64,000 bases of DNA from Aequorivita marisscotiae (lineage in GTDB: Bacteria; Bacteroidota; Bacteroidia; Flavobacteriales; Flavobacteriaceae): assembly GCF_029814825.1 (NCBI RefSeq), contig NZ_CP122379.1, forward strand, positions 930,001 through 994,000. Direction: 5' to 3'. The number at the start of each line of letters is the position of its first letter. The first letter of the stretch is position 1. Below the pieces are notes generated by a model. The model did not search any database, was not told the origin of the DNA, and saw nothing but the letters and a program-made list of their open reading frames with translations. Below are positions 1 through 7,093 of the stretch, piece by piece. The position numbers were made by a program, and so were the translations under genes.

Positions 1-735
1 ACGGACCGACGTGAAGCAGACAAACAAATTACAGAGGAGGCACTACAGCAAATAATTGCTAATAAAGAAGAAGCACGTAAAACCACTGTTGTTTATCAAG
101 AAAACTGGCACAAAGGGGTTATTGGCATTGTGGCTTCCCGATTGACCGAAACCTATTATCGCCCAACTTTAGTGTTTACCAAAAGTGGCGAAAAGCTTGC
201 TGCATCGGCCCGATCTGTGAAGGGATTTGATGTGTATAATGCGTTGGAAAGTTGTTCGGAACACATCGAGCAATTCGGAGGGCATATGTATGCCGCAGGT
301 TTAACATTATTTGAAAAAGATTTCGAAAATTTTAAAAATGAATTTGAACGCGTGGTTTCAGAAACCATTGATCCACATTTGCTTACCCCCGAAATTAGAA
401 TAGATACCGAAATAAACCTGCAAGACATCACCCCAAAATTTTTCAGAATTTTAAAACAATTTGCCCCTTTCGGCCCTGGAAATATGACACCCACTTTTAT
501 GACCCAAAACCTAATGGATACCGGTTGGGGAAAATGTGTGGGGGAAGATAAAACACATTTACGCGTCGTGGTGAAACAAGGAAATTCGAACCAATTTACG
601 GGAATTGGGTTTGGTTTGGCAGATAAACAAGATATCGCCTGCGGCGGAAAACCTTTTATGGCAGCGTATTGTATTGATGAAAACGAATGGCAAGGAAACA
701 TTAGCCTGCAATTACGTTTAAAAGATATTCGTTAA
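1..735 (+). CDS. recJ: RecJ single-stranded-DNA exonuclease, C-terminal part
   Basis: The reading frame is open from base 1, so the gene is cut by the window edge and its 5' part lies upstream. The visible 244 residues hold the DHHA1 region (HKGVIGIVASRL near residue 38, then GGHMYAAGLT) and the C-terminal OB-like domain, whose ending FKDIR-type tail is typical of RecJ. RecJ degrades single-stranded DNA 5' to 3' in recombinational and mismatch repair in the cytoplasm. The catalytic DHH motifs would lie upstream and cannot be checked. The gene converges on lpxH, with a strong hairpin between them. The family call is firm. Confidence 0.93.
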   Translation, partial: TDRREADKQITEEALQQIIANKEEARKTTVVYQENWHKGVIGIVASRLTETYYRPTLVFTKSGEKLAASARSVKGFDVYNALESCSEHIEQFGGHMYAAGLTLFEKDFENFKNEFERVVSETIDPHLLTPEIRIDTEINLQDITPKFFRILKQFAPFGPGNMTPTFMTQNLMDTGWGKCVGEDKTHLRVVVKQGNSNQFTGIGFGLADKQDIACGGKPFMAAYCIDENEWQGNISLQLRLKDIR

Positions 736-751
736 TATTGACCCGGAACCG

Positions 752-783
752 TTGTAGGGACAAGGCAAGCCTTGTTCCTACAA
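752..783. repeat. 15-bp-arm inverted repeat between recJ and lpxH
   Basis: The arms at 752-766 and 769-783 (core GTAGGGACAAGGC) pair with one mismatch around a two-base loop. The hairpin lies between two convergent genes. No long T run follows on either side, so it is either a weak bidirectional terminator or a copy of a dispersed palindromic repeat. Confidence 0.6.
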
Positions 784-805
784 TCACGACACATCCGTAA
801 AACGA

Positions 806-1573
806 TTACAATGAATGGGGTTTGAATTCCCTCAATTCAAACCGTTCGCCATCAAAAACGCCGTAGGTATAATGGTTTATCCAATCGCCAAGATTATAAT
901 AGGTTGAATTGTCGCCAACCTTTATTTCCATCGGCAAATGGCGATGCCCAAAGATAAAATAATCAAAATGTTTCCTTTCCAATTTTCGTTTGGCGTATTG
1001 GGCCAACCATTCCTTTTCCTCACCTAAAAACGCTTTGTCCTCATCGCCGGAAATCAATTTGTTTTTTACCGAAAGATGTTGTGCCAATCGCACTCCAATA
1101 TCGGGATGCAACCACCGGAATAGCCACTGCGAAAGCGGATTGGTAAAAACTTTCTTCATCCGCTTGTAACCTTTATCGCCCGGACCTTTTCCATCGCCGT
1201 GACCAATAAAAAAATGTTTGTTATTAAAAACAAACTCTTTCGGGTCGTGATATACTGGAATATTGAGTTCTTTTTCAAAATAATCGTGCATCCACAAATC
1301 GTGGTTGCCCACAAAAAAGTGAATTTGGATGCCGCTATCACGAAGCTCTGCCAATTTCCCCAAAACACGAACAAAACCTTTTGGTACAACAGTTTTATAT
1401 TCAAACCAAAAATCAAAAAGGTCGCCGAGCAGGAAAATTGCTTCGGCATCGTGTTTTATAGTGTCCAGCCATTTCACAAAAATCTTTTCGCGCGGCAAGC
1501 TTTCGGCCTGTGTGGGCGCGCCAAGATGATTATCGCTGGAAAAGTATATTTTCTTGCCTTGCGGGATTTGCAT
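806..1573 (-). CDS. lpxH: UDP-2,3-diacylglucosamine diphosphatase (LpxH-type)
   Basis: This 255-residue calcineurin-like metallophosphoesterase carries the metal motifs in order: D14-x-H16, GD at 50-51, GNHD at 89-92, GHGDG at 124-128 and GHRH at 209-212. LpxH hydrolyses UDP-2,3-diacylglucosamine to lipid X plus UMP in lipid A synthesis, at the inner face of the inner membrane. The length matches the Bacteroidota form. A TAnnTTTG box ends only four bases before the ATG. The exact substrate is inferred from family resemblance; other UDP-sugar pyrophosphatases share the fold. Confidence 0.87.
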   Translation of the reverse strand: MQIPQGKKIYFSSDNHLGAPTQAESLPREKIFVKWLDTIKHDAEAIFLLGDLFDFWFEYKTVVPKGFVRVLGKLAELRDSGIQIHFFVGNHDLWMHDYFEKELNIPVYHDPKEFVFNNKHFFIGHGDGKGPGDKGYKRMKKVFTNPLSQWLFRWLHPDIGVRLAQHLSVKNKLISGDEDKAFLGEEKEWLAQYAKRKLERKHFDYFIFGHRHLPMEIKVGDNSTYYNLGDWINHYTYGVFDGERFELREFKPHSL

Positions 1574-1577
1574 GGAG

Positions 1578-1585
1578 CAAAGATA
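1578..1585 (-). promoter_or_regulatory. Promoter -7 box for lpxH
   Basis: TATCTTTG on the minus strand matches the Bacteroidota sigma-A box TAnnTTTG. Only four bases separate it from the ATG, so the transcript would be leaderless or nearly so. Confidence 0.5.
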
Positions 1586-1629
1586 GTGAAAGTGAATTGT
1601 CGGAGTACTTTTTTATTAAGTTGTATGTT

Positions 1630-1641
1630 TTGTTATAACAA
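1630..1641. promoter_or_regulatory. Perfect palindrome, probable MazE operator
   Basis: TTGTTATAACAA is a perfect 12-base palindrome immediately upstream of the -7 box of the mazEF promoter. Antitoxins of this class usually bind such sites, alone or with the toxin, to repress their own operon. The role is inferred from position and symmetry. Confidence 0.5.
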
Positions 1642-1646
1642 TGTAT

Positions 1647-1654
1647 TAACTTTG
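1647..1654 (+). promoter_or_regulatory. Promoter -7 box for mazEF
   Basis: TAACTTTG fits TAnnTTTG. A TTG at 1621-1623 lies 23 bases upstream as a possible -33 element. The start codon follows at 1671. Confidence 0.5.
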
Positions 1655-1670
1655 TGTAAATTTTTCAAAA

Positions 1671-1925
1671 ATGGAAGCGAAAATAATAAAGATTGGTAAT
1701 TCAAAAGGAATCATTATACCAGCCAAATTTCTGAAGCTCATCGGCCTCGAGGAAAAAGTTGCCATCGAAATTGAAGATGACAAAATGATCATTACAGCTG
1801 CAAAATCTAAACCTCGTGAAGGGTGGGAAGAAATGCTGGCAGAAGATGTGACTAAATATGGGCAGCCCGAAAGATTGATGCCAGATTTTTTCGAAGAAGA
1901 AAATAATTCTGATTGGGAATGGTAA
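1671..1925 (+). CDS. mazE: MazE-type antitoxin (AbrB/SpoVT fold)
   Basis: An 84-residue protein starting with the swapped-hairpin AbrB/MazE DNA-binding pattern (KIIKIGNSKGIIIPAKFL, then a hydrophobic second strand VAIEIEDDKMIITA, residues 3-44). An acidic C-terminal tail rich in E, D and W would wrap the toxin. It neutralises the overlapping MazF-type toxin and probably represses the operon through the palindrome at 1630-1641. The ATG at 1671 sits 16 bases after the promoter box. The pair is inserted between lpxH and queD, both on the opposite strand, which suggests later arrival. Confidence 0.85.
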   Translation: MEAKIIKIGNSKGIIIPAKFLKLIGLEEKVAIEIEDDKMIITAAKSKPREGWEEMLAEDVTKYGQPERLMPDFFEEENNSDWEW

Positions 1926-2239
1926 AACAATACGATATTTATTGGGTGAACTTAGATCCAACCGTTGGAAGTGAGATTAAAAAAACGCGTCCTTGTCTTA
2001 TAATATCTCCAGATTTTTCAAATAAAATTTTAAATACACTCTTGGTAGCGCCCATTACTTCTACCCTTAGAAATTTTCCGATGCGAATTGAGATTATTTT
2101 AAAAGGCAAAAGAGGGCAAGTAGCATTAGATCAAATAAGATGCATAGATAAGTTGCGATTAGGCAACAAGATGGATAGCTTGAACAAGAGATCCATCAAG
2201 GAATTAAAAACAATTCTTTCAGAATATTTAATTGAATAA
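1919..2239 (+). CDS. mazF: MazF/PemK-type mRNA interferase toxin
   Basis: The 106-residue toxin has the MazF plug-barrel signature: YDIYWVNLDPTVGSEIKKTRPCLIISPD at the N terminus with the catalytic-loop Arg (KKTRP), then the VAPITST strand and GQVALDQIRCIDKLRL. MazF proteins cleave mRNA, and sometimes rRNA or tRNA, at short sequences and so arrest growth. I chose the ATG at 1919, which overlaps the mazE stop by seven bases, over a TTG two codons earlier. It ends three bases from the convergent queD. Key residues look intact, so it should be active. The cleavage sequence cannot be predicted. Confidence 0.87.
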   Translation: MVKQYDIYWVNLDPTVGSEIKKTRPCLIISPDFSNKILNTLLVAPITSTLRNFPMRIEIILKGKRGQVALDQIRCIDKLRLGNKMDSLNKRSIKELKTILSEYLIE

Positions 2240-2242
2240 TTG

Positions 2243-2692
2243 TTAATTATCTCCCGCAAACCATTCCGCATAACTGCTGTCGGTTTCCTGCAATCTGAGG
2301 GAGTGAAGCTGAATGTTTTTCGGCAAACGATTTTTTATTTTTTCAGAAAAATCAATCACCATCATTTCGCTGGTAGGTTGGTAATCTACCAAAAGTACAC
2401 TGTGGCCGCGGTCGCTCAATTCCTTTGCCAATTCTACGTGTGGCGTATTTTTATTGAAAACGGTTGCGTGATCAAATACATCTACAATTTCTTCTTTTAC
2501 GATTTTTTTTAGGTCGCTAAAATCTATTACCATCCCAAATTTCACATTTTTGCTATCTGAAATTGGGCTGCCAATTACCGTTACCGAAAGTTTGTAACTG
2601 TGGCCGTGTACATTTCGGCATTTGCCGTCGTAGCCGTAAAGTGCGTGTCCGGTTTCAAAAGAAAAAATCTTGGTAATGCGTATCTGGTTCAT
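2243..2692 (-). CDS. queD: 6-carboxy-5,6,7,8-tetrahydropterin synthase
   Basis: The 149-residue protein shows the PTPS/QueD layout: zinc ligands H16, H29 and H31 (GHALYG and NVHGHSY), a candidate catalytic Cys25, the D74-H75 pair in VFDHATVFN, and a PTSE motif near residue 106 with E136 for pterin binding. QueD converts 7,8-dihydroneopterin triphosphate to 6-carboxytetrahydropterin, the second step toward queuosine and other 7-deazaguanines. The ATG start lies 17 bases after a TATCTTTG box. No other queuosine gene is in the window. Confidence 0.88.
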   Translation of the reverse strand: MNQIRITKIFSFETGHALYGYDGKCRNVHGHSYKLSVTVIGSPISDSKNVKFGMVIDFSDLKKIVKEEIVDVFDHATVFNKNTPHVELAKELSDRGHSVLLVDYQPTSEMMVIDFSEKIKNRLPKNIQLHSLRLQETDSSYAEWFAGDN

Positions 2693-2709
2693 AACGTAAA
2701 GTTGGGCAG

Positions 2710-2717
2710 CAAAGATA
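2710..2717 (-). promoter_or_regulatory. Promoter -7 box for queD
   Basis: TATCTTTG on the minus strand, 17 bases before the queD ATG, fits TAnnTTTG. Confidence 0.5.
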
Positions 2718-2847
2718 CAACTTTCTTCGCCCGTGCTTTATTTTCTACCTTTTGAAAATTGAAGCTGAATTTTACGAACAAAAATATCCTCCTCAAACCG
2801 CATATATTTTAGTTTATAGCACGTGTAAAACCAATGACTTTCTGCGC

Positions 2848-2855
2848 TATATTTG
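2848..2855 (+). promoter_or_regulatory. Promoter -7 box for the 2OG oxygenase gene
   Basis: TATATTTG fits TAnnTTTG and ends 24 bases before the ATG at 2880. A TTG start inside this box would extend the protein by nine residues but is unlikely, because it overlaps the promoter. Confidence 0.5.
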
Positions 2856-2879
2856 CGCGTTTTCTTAAAAGAATATAAA

Positions 2880-3515
2880 ATGACCGAAGAACTTTTTGAG
2901 CAATTGGAATTTGTTGAAAACCCGCTGTTCGAAACTATTATAGATAACTTGTTGGACAAGCAATACAGCATTGTAAACAACTTTTTTTCTTCGGAAGAAG
3001 TAGTGGTTTTACGCAACTCACTAATTGCAAAATACGACGCAGATAGATTTAAAAAATCTGCAATTGGCAGTAAAACGAATGAAGAAATTGACAAATCAGT
3101 TCGTGGTGATTTTATTCTTTGGATGGATGAAAATAGCGCAAATGAAGCAGAACTTGTTTTCTTCAAAAAAATAAATGACCTGGTTAATTATTTAAACAAA
3201 ACCTGTTTTTTAGGAATTCTTCATAAAGAGTTTCACTACGCTGTGTATCCAACCGGCACTTTTTATAAGCGGCATTTAGATACCTTTCAGAATGACGACC
3301 GACGTAAGCTTTCTATAGTTTGCTATTTAAACGAAGACAACTGGTTGGCAGAAAATGGAGGCGAGCTCACTATTTATACCGAAAATGAAGATTTAAATAT
3401 TTTACCGATTCCGGGACGTATTGTTATTTTTGAAAGTCAAATTTTGGAGCACGAAGTAAAAGTTGTAAAAGCTTCGGAACGCATGAGTATTACCGGTTGG
3501 CTAAAAACGCGTTAG
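2880..3515 (+). CDS. 2-oxoglutarate/Fe(II) oxygenase, prolyl-hydroxylase-like
   Basis: A 211-residue protein with the double-stranded beta-helix core of the P4Hc/EGLN class. The iron ligands are H132-x-D134 (in YKRHLDTF) and H191 (LEHEV), and R201 is placed to bind 2-oxoglutarate. Conserved flanking elements CYLNEDNWLAENGGELTIY and GRIVIFES are present. Such enzymes hydroxylate protein side chains, often prolyl residues of translation factors in bacteria; the substrate here is unknown. It is a single gene with its own promoter, divergent from queD. I chose the ATG at 2880, downstream of the promoter box. The family is confident, the target is not. Confidence 0.82.
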   Translation: MTEELFEQLEFVENPLFETIIDNLLDKQYSIVNNFFSSEEVVVLRNSLIAKYDADRFKKSAIGSKTNEEIDKSVRGDFILWMDENSANEAELVFFKKINDLVNYLNKTCFLGILHKEFHYAVYPTGTFYKRHLDTFQNDDRRKLSIVCYLNEDNWLAENGGELTIYTENEDLNILPIPGRIVIFESQILEHEVKVVKASERMSITGWLKTR

Positions 3516-3540
3516 TTTTTCGTGTATTCCTTTTTTGGTT

Positions 3541-3852
3541 TCAGAGATAAATTTTGTGGTCGCGACAATATTCATCTATATACTCCCGAAGATTTTCAAT
3601 TGCATGTTTAAAATTTACACGCTCTGTTTCGCCAAATCGTTCGGCTTCGAGATCGCGATTTAATTCCATTGAAATACTTTGGCGGATTTCGAGTAAAAGA
3701 ATTTTCAGATATTTTTCTTTGCTCATTTCTGAAATCTGCTGCAAATCTATAAGCGCATCGCAAACTGCTTCGTATTCTGAAATAAGTTCTTTAACCGATG
3801 GATTTTGCTGTATTTCAGGATTGTTTTTAAATATTTCGGAAGGTGTTTTCAC
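3541..3852 (-). CDS. Uncharacterised 103-residue helical protein
   Basis: The protein is not recognised. It is predicted to be all-helical, soluble and charged, with no signal peptide or membrane segment and with long E/K/R/L-rich amphipathic stretches. It starts with GTG. It converges on the 2OG oxygenase gene and lies just downstream, on the same strand, of the 32-residue membrane protein at 3887-3985 and of wecG, so it may share their transcript. Its codon use resembles that of its neighbours, which supports a real gene. Confidence 0.6.
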   Translation of the reverse strand: MKTPSEIFKNNPEIQQNPSVKELISEYEAVCDALIDLQQISEMSKEKYLKILLLEIRQSISMELNRDLEAERFGETERVNFKHAIENLREYIDEYCRDHKIYL

Positions 3853-3886
3853 GGTAAAAAAATTCAGAGGAAAAAGCCAAATAACT

Positions 3887-3985
3887 TTAGCGTTTTTTCA
3901 ATTTTTGATATAGAACGACGACAATAACCAAAACGGCCAGAAATAAAAAAAGCCCAGGGCCACCAAAAAACTTTAACCAATCCAT
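3887..3985 (-). CDS. 32-residue single-span membrane microprotein
   Basis: A short frame begins with ATG at 3985 and ends with TAA at 3887-3889. The peptide starts MDWLKFFGGPGLFLFLAV, continues through a strongly hydrophobic stretch (about residues 12-25) and closes with a basic tail (QKLKKR). The layout is that of a small inner-membrane protein with one span and a positive cytoplasmic end. It lies 35 bases after wecG and 34 bases before the 103-residue gene, on the same strand. The function is unknown. Reality is inferred from the clean membrane topology, the ATG start and the fit into the gap. Confidence 0.55.
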   Translation of the reverse strand: MDWLKFFGGPGLFLFLAVLVIVVVLYQKLKKR

Positions 3986-4020
3986 AGTAAGATTTTAAAG
4001 AATTTAAATAGTAAACGCGA

Positions 4021-4764
4021 TTATGAAAATCGTTCTTTCAACACCAAATATATAAATTTAGAATTGCCTACAAGATAGCGCTTCCACATGCGTTTAGGCT
4101 CTTGGGCAAAGCGATAAAACCATTCTAAACCTGAGGTTTGCATCCAATGTGGAGCGCGTTTTGTTTTTCCAGCCACAACGTCAAAACTGCCGCCAACACC
4201 CATAATTAAGTTTACATCTTTAAGGATATCGCGATATTTATAAAGAAAATTTTCTTTGATGGGCGAAGAGATTGCAACGAAAAGCATTTGGGTGCCACTG
4301 TCTGCAATCTGTTTGGCAATTTCCGCTTCTTCGGAAGGAGTGAAATAACCGTTTCTATAACCAGCAATAATTTCTGGACTGTAGATTTCGGAATATTTTT
4401 CAACTACATTTTTAACCACTTCTTCTTTTGCTCCAAAAAGAAAGATTTTATTATGGTTTTTATATGCCATTTCCACAAGGCTCGCCATTAAGTCTATTCC
4501 TGCAACGCGCTCTTTTAGAGGTTTCCCTAAAAACCGCGAAGCCCAAACAACCGATTGCCCATCAGCGTTTATTATACTACATTCATTTACACTGTGGCGC
4601 AGCTCTTTATTCTTCTGCATCGCCACCACTTTTCCGGCGTTTACCACTACGTGATGGAGCTGTTCTCCCTTCTGTATTTTTTCCTGAACCAGAGCAAGGG
4701 TTTCTTGCATAGAAAGGTTATCTATGGTAGTGTTAAGGATTTTTATTCTTTTCTCGGTACTCAC
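4021..4764 (-). CDS. wecG: WecG/TagA/CpsF-family glycosyltransferase (GT26)
   Basis: The 247-residue protein carries the GT26 pattern: VVNAGKVVAMQKNKELR, then NADGQSVVWASRFLG and ERVAGIDLM, followed by FLFGAKEEVV, a GYRNGYF motif and a C-terminal FYRFAQEPKRMWKRY. The family moves ManNAcA (WecG) or ManNAc (TagA) from UDP to an undecaprenyl-linked acceptor at the inner membrane. wecB and wecC in the same locus make UDP-ManNAcA, so this is the natural candidate for using it. The gene starts with GTG, has its own TATCTTTG box and ends the polysaccharide locus. The donor sugar is inferred. Confidence 0.85.
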   Translation of the reverse strand: MSTEKRIKILNTTIDNLSMQETLALVQEKIQKGEQLHHVVVNAGKVVAMQKNKELRHSVNECSIINADGQSVVWASRFLGKPLKERVAGIDLMASLVEMAYKNHNKIFLFGAKEEVVKNVVEKYSEIYSPEIIAGYRNGYFTPSEEAEIAKQIADSGTQMLFVAISSPIKENFLYKYRDILKDVNLIMGVGGSFDVVAGKTKRAPHWMQTSGLEWFYRFAQEPKRMWKRYLVGNSKFIYLVLKERFS

Positions 4765-4782
4765 GATTATTATTTAAAGATG

Positions 4783-4790
4783 CAAAGATA
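4783..4790 (-). promoter_or_regulatory. Promoter -7 box for wecG
   Basis: TATCTTTG on the minus strand lies between the stop of the upstream glycosyltransferase and the wecG GTG at 4764. It suggests that wecG is also transcribed independently. Confidence 0.45.
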
Positions 4791-4794
4791 GTGT

Positions 4795-5862
4795 TTACAA
4801 GTTCTTTAAAAATGCTACAAGATCTTTATTTACAGTCAGTGAATCATAATTTTGGGCTGTAGTGATTGCATTGCGCTTCATTTTATTTTTCTCAATTTCG
4901 GGCAGTTTGTAAAAATCCAGAATTTTTTCAGCTAGCATAGTGGCATTCTTTATATCAAAAAGAAAACCATTTTCATTATCCACAATATATCCCAAAGGGC
5001 CACCAATTTTAGTGGCTATTACTGGGATTCCACAGGCCATTGCTTCGAGGCCAACGAGTCCAAGACTTTCCTCTTCCCGATACGTGGGAAAAATGAAGAC
5101 ATTCATTTGGTTATAAATAGCTGCGAGTTCTTTCTGTGAAATGTTTGAAATAATTTCAAATTTAATATCCAAGTCGGCAAGTAAATCTTCTATTTCTGGC
5201 TTGTCTGGGCCATCGCCAACCATGAGTATTTCAAAATTGGTAATGCTATTTTCACTTTTGATTTTCTTAAGCGCATCCAAAAAAATGCGCCATCCTTTTC
5301 CTTCTATAAAGTTTGAAACAAAACCTATTATAAAACTGGAATTCTCGCTTTTTCGGTTTGGAGAAAACACTTTGCTATTAATGCCTCCGGAAGGATAAAC
5401 GAATAATTTTGACTTAGAAATATTAAATTTTGCAATGAGTTTTTCTTTGTAATAGTTGGACGGCAACACAATGGTCGATTTTTTTAAACCCGGCTTTAAG
5501 AAAAACGATAGTGCTTTTTTAAATGTAGTATTAAAAATAAGATCACTGCCGTGAAAGTTTAAAACTACTTTGCGGTTTAGCCACCACAATGGCACTAAGG
5601 CTAGCGCCACGTGCAGTGGAAAATGCACATACACCAAATCATTTTTTCCGCTTTTAAAATAGAGCTGTATTATTTGAAAATACAATTTCAAATACCCTAA
5701 AAACTTGGATAGGAAGGAATATTTTTTGGTAAGCACTACTTTTTCAACTTCAAAAAAATCTGAAACTGCTATTTCAAAATTTTTCACAAAAATACCGTAG
5801 CGCACATTTTCTGTGGACGGATACATGTTTGATACGAGGTACAATCGTTGTTTTTTAGACAT
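4795..5862 (-). CDS. GT4-type glycosyltransferase
   Basis: A 355-residue GT-B enzyme. The N-terminal domain begins LYLVSNMYPSTENVRYGIFVKNF; the C-terminal half carries the Glycos_transf_1 signature with FIIGFVSNFIEGKGWRIFLDAL, LMVGDGPDKPEIEDL and the nucleotide-sugar site PTYREEESLGLVGLEAMACGIPVIAT. It should add a sugar to the lipid-linked repeat unit on the cytoplasmic side. The start overlaps the upstream polymerase-like gene by eight bases, so the two are probably translationally coupled. Donor and acceptor sugars cannot be read from sequence. Confidence 0.87.
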   Translation of the reverse strand: MSKKQRLYLVSNMYPSTENVRYGIFVKNFEIAVSDFFEVEKVVLTKKYSFLSKFLGYLKLYFQIIQLYFKSGKNDLVYVHFPLHVALALVPLWWLNRKVVLNFHGSDLIFNTTFKKALSFFLKPGLKKSTIVLPSNYYKEKLIAKFNISKSKLFVYPSGGINSKVFSPNRKSENSSFIIGFVSNFIEGKGWRIFLDALKKIKSENSITNFEILMVGDGPDKPEIEDLLADLDIKFEIISNISQKELAAIYNQMNVFIFPTYREEESLGLVGLEAMACGIPVIATKIGGPLGYIVDNENGFLFDIKNATMLAEKILDFYKLPEIEKNKMKRNAITTAQNYDSLTVNKDLVAFLKNL

Positions 5863-7093
5863 TTACCGCTCGCTTTGAATATAAAAGAATAAAAAGTGCA
5901 TAGAAAAAAGCAAATATAAAAACACCTTTACTTATGCCAAAAATGGTTTCTGAACCTGAAAACAGCACAATTATTATAAATAAACTAAGCGCCTCTCCCT
6001 TTAATCTGGTTTTTTTGAAAAAGATAAACAGCACTCCCAAATAAACCAACAACCCCAACATTCCATTGGAAATTAGAAATTCCAAGTATTGGCTGTGGGC
6101 GTTATATTCATTCTTTAATGCGACCATAAACCCATTTTTGCTATAGGCAATATTATAGAGTTCCTGCGAATCGCCAGTTCCGATACCAAAAATCCAACTT
6201 TCACGGACCTTAAAATCTGTGAGTATTGCGCCCCATCTGTCGTACCTATCAAGGGTTATATTTCCTTTAGAATCTACGATTTGCGACATTTTTGAACCTA
6301 AATAATCAAACTTTAGAGATAGTATTGCCAATGCAATCAGTAAGCCAATTACATAAAATATTCTCTTAATTTCAAGCTTTTTAAAAATTGTTACTACGGC
6401 AATTACCACCAGACAGATTACGCCAATTCTACTGCTCGTTTCGATTAAAAAGAGGAAAAAGGGTGCTAAAAGTAGGATAAATTTAAATTTATTTTTTCGT
6501 ACGTTTTTAAATGCTGGCATCCGTATAAGTCCCACAATAAATATTACCAACATTACGGCAAAATAACTGGGATGACCTTCTAAAGGGGCTACTGCATTCC
6601 AACCGTTATAAACCCATTTAAAAAAGTAGCCAGCTTGTACCCACGGGGTAGCGTTGGTTAAAATAGATTCAATTATTACCGCCCAGCAAATAACCATTGC
6701 CGTAAAGAGTCCCACTCCAAATGCAACGTACATTTTTTTTAAATTGAAATCTTCACGTTTGTGAGACAAAAGAATTAAGGGAATTATAACGAGGGTTAGC
6801 GTGCGTTCCATATCGCGCAATGCATCTTTAGTCTCCGTTGAAAGTAGCCATCCTATTATAAACAAGAGATACAACGCAAACAAACCCATAAAAGCAGTCT
6901 TGTTCTGTTTTATATTTTCCAGCCGCTCTCTTGGTTTTAAAAGAAAGATAGACGAAGCCACGAATAGCCACAGCACCAGTGTATTTAGCTTGTCCCATAA
7001 CGGTAAGGTTGCTACAAATAAATAGGTGCTAGTTTCAAATAAAATCTGCCAAATAGATTTATTGCTCCAGTAGCTTTTTATACCTTTTATCAT
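5855..7093 (-). CDS. O-antigen ligase/polymerase-family membrane protein
   Basis: This 412-residue protein has about ten to twelve hydrophobic spans and the Wzy_C (O-antigen ligase) region: a periplasmic loop containing RYDRWGAILTDFKVRESWIFGIGTG followed by NAHSQYLEFLISNGMLGLLVYL. The H-x-x-Y/E stretch after that loop is the conserved part of WaaL and Wzy. It could polymerise lipid-linked repeats or ligate finished chains to a lipid core. A second protein of this type (8057-9196) is two genes upstream, so one may be polymerase and the other ligase. It overlaps the upstream gene by 35 bases. Confidence 0.83.
   Translation of the reverse strand: MIKGIKSYWSNKSIWQILFETSTYLFVATLPLWDKLNTLVLWLFVASSIFLLKPRERLENIKQNKTAFMGLFALYLLFIIGWLLSTETKDALRDMERTLTLVIIPLILLSHKREDFNLKKMYVAFGVGLFTAMVICWAVIIESILTNATPWVQAGYFFKWVYNGWNAVAPLEGHPSYFAVMLVIFIVGLIRMPAFKNVRKNKFKFILLLAPFFLFLIETSSRIGVICLVVIAVVTIFKKLEIKRIFYVIGLLIALAILSLKFDYLGSKMSQIVDSKGNITLDRYDRWGAILTDFKVRESWIFGIGTGDSQELYNIAYSKNGFMVALKNEYNAHSQYLEFLISNGMLGLLVYLGVLFIFFKKTRLKGEALSLFIIIVLFSGSETIFGISKGVFIFAFFYALFILLYSKRAVNV

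Noticed and set aside
156..701. Long open frame antisense to recJ
   Set aside because: It runs wholly inside the recJ C-terminal domain on the opposite strand, has no recognisable family and no promoter; an AT-rich shadow frame.
3516..3540. Partial copy of the TA-flanking repeat near 3518
   Set aside because: Only about ten bases match; likely chance.
5612..5625. CACGTG core near 5617, also seen near 19455, 33508 and 47857
   Set aside because: Only the central six bases match; the flanks do not fit parS.
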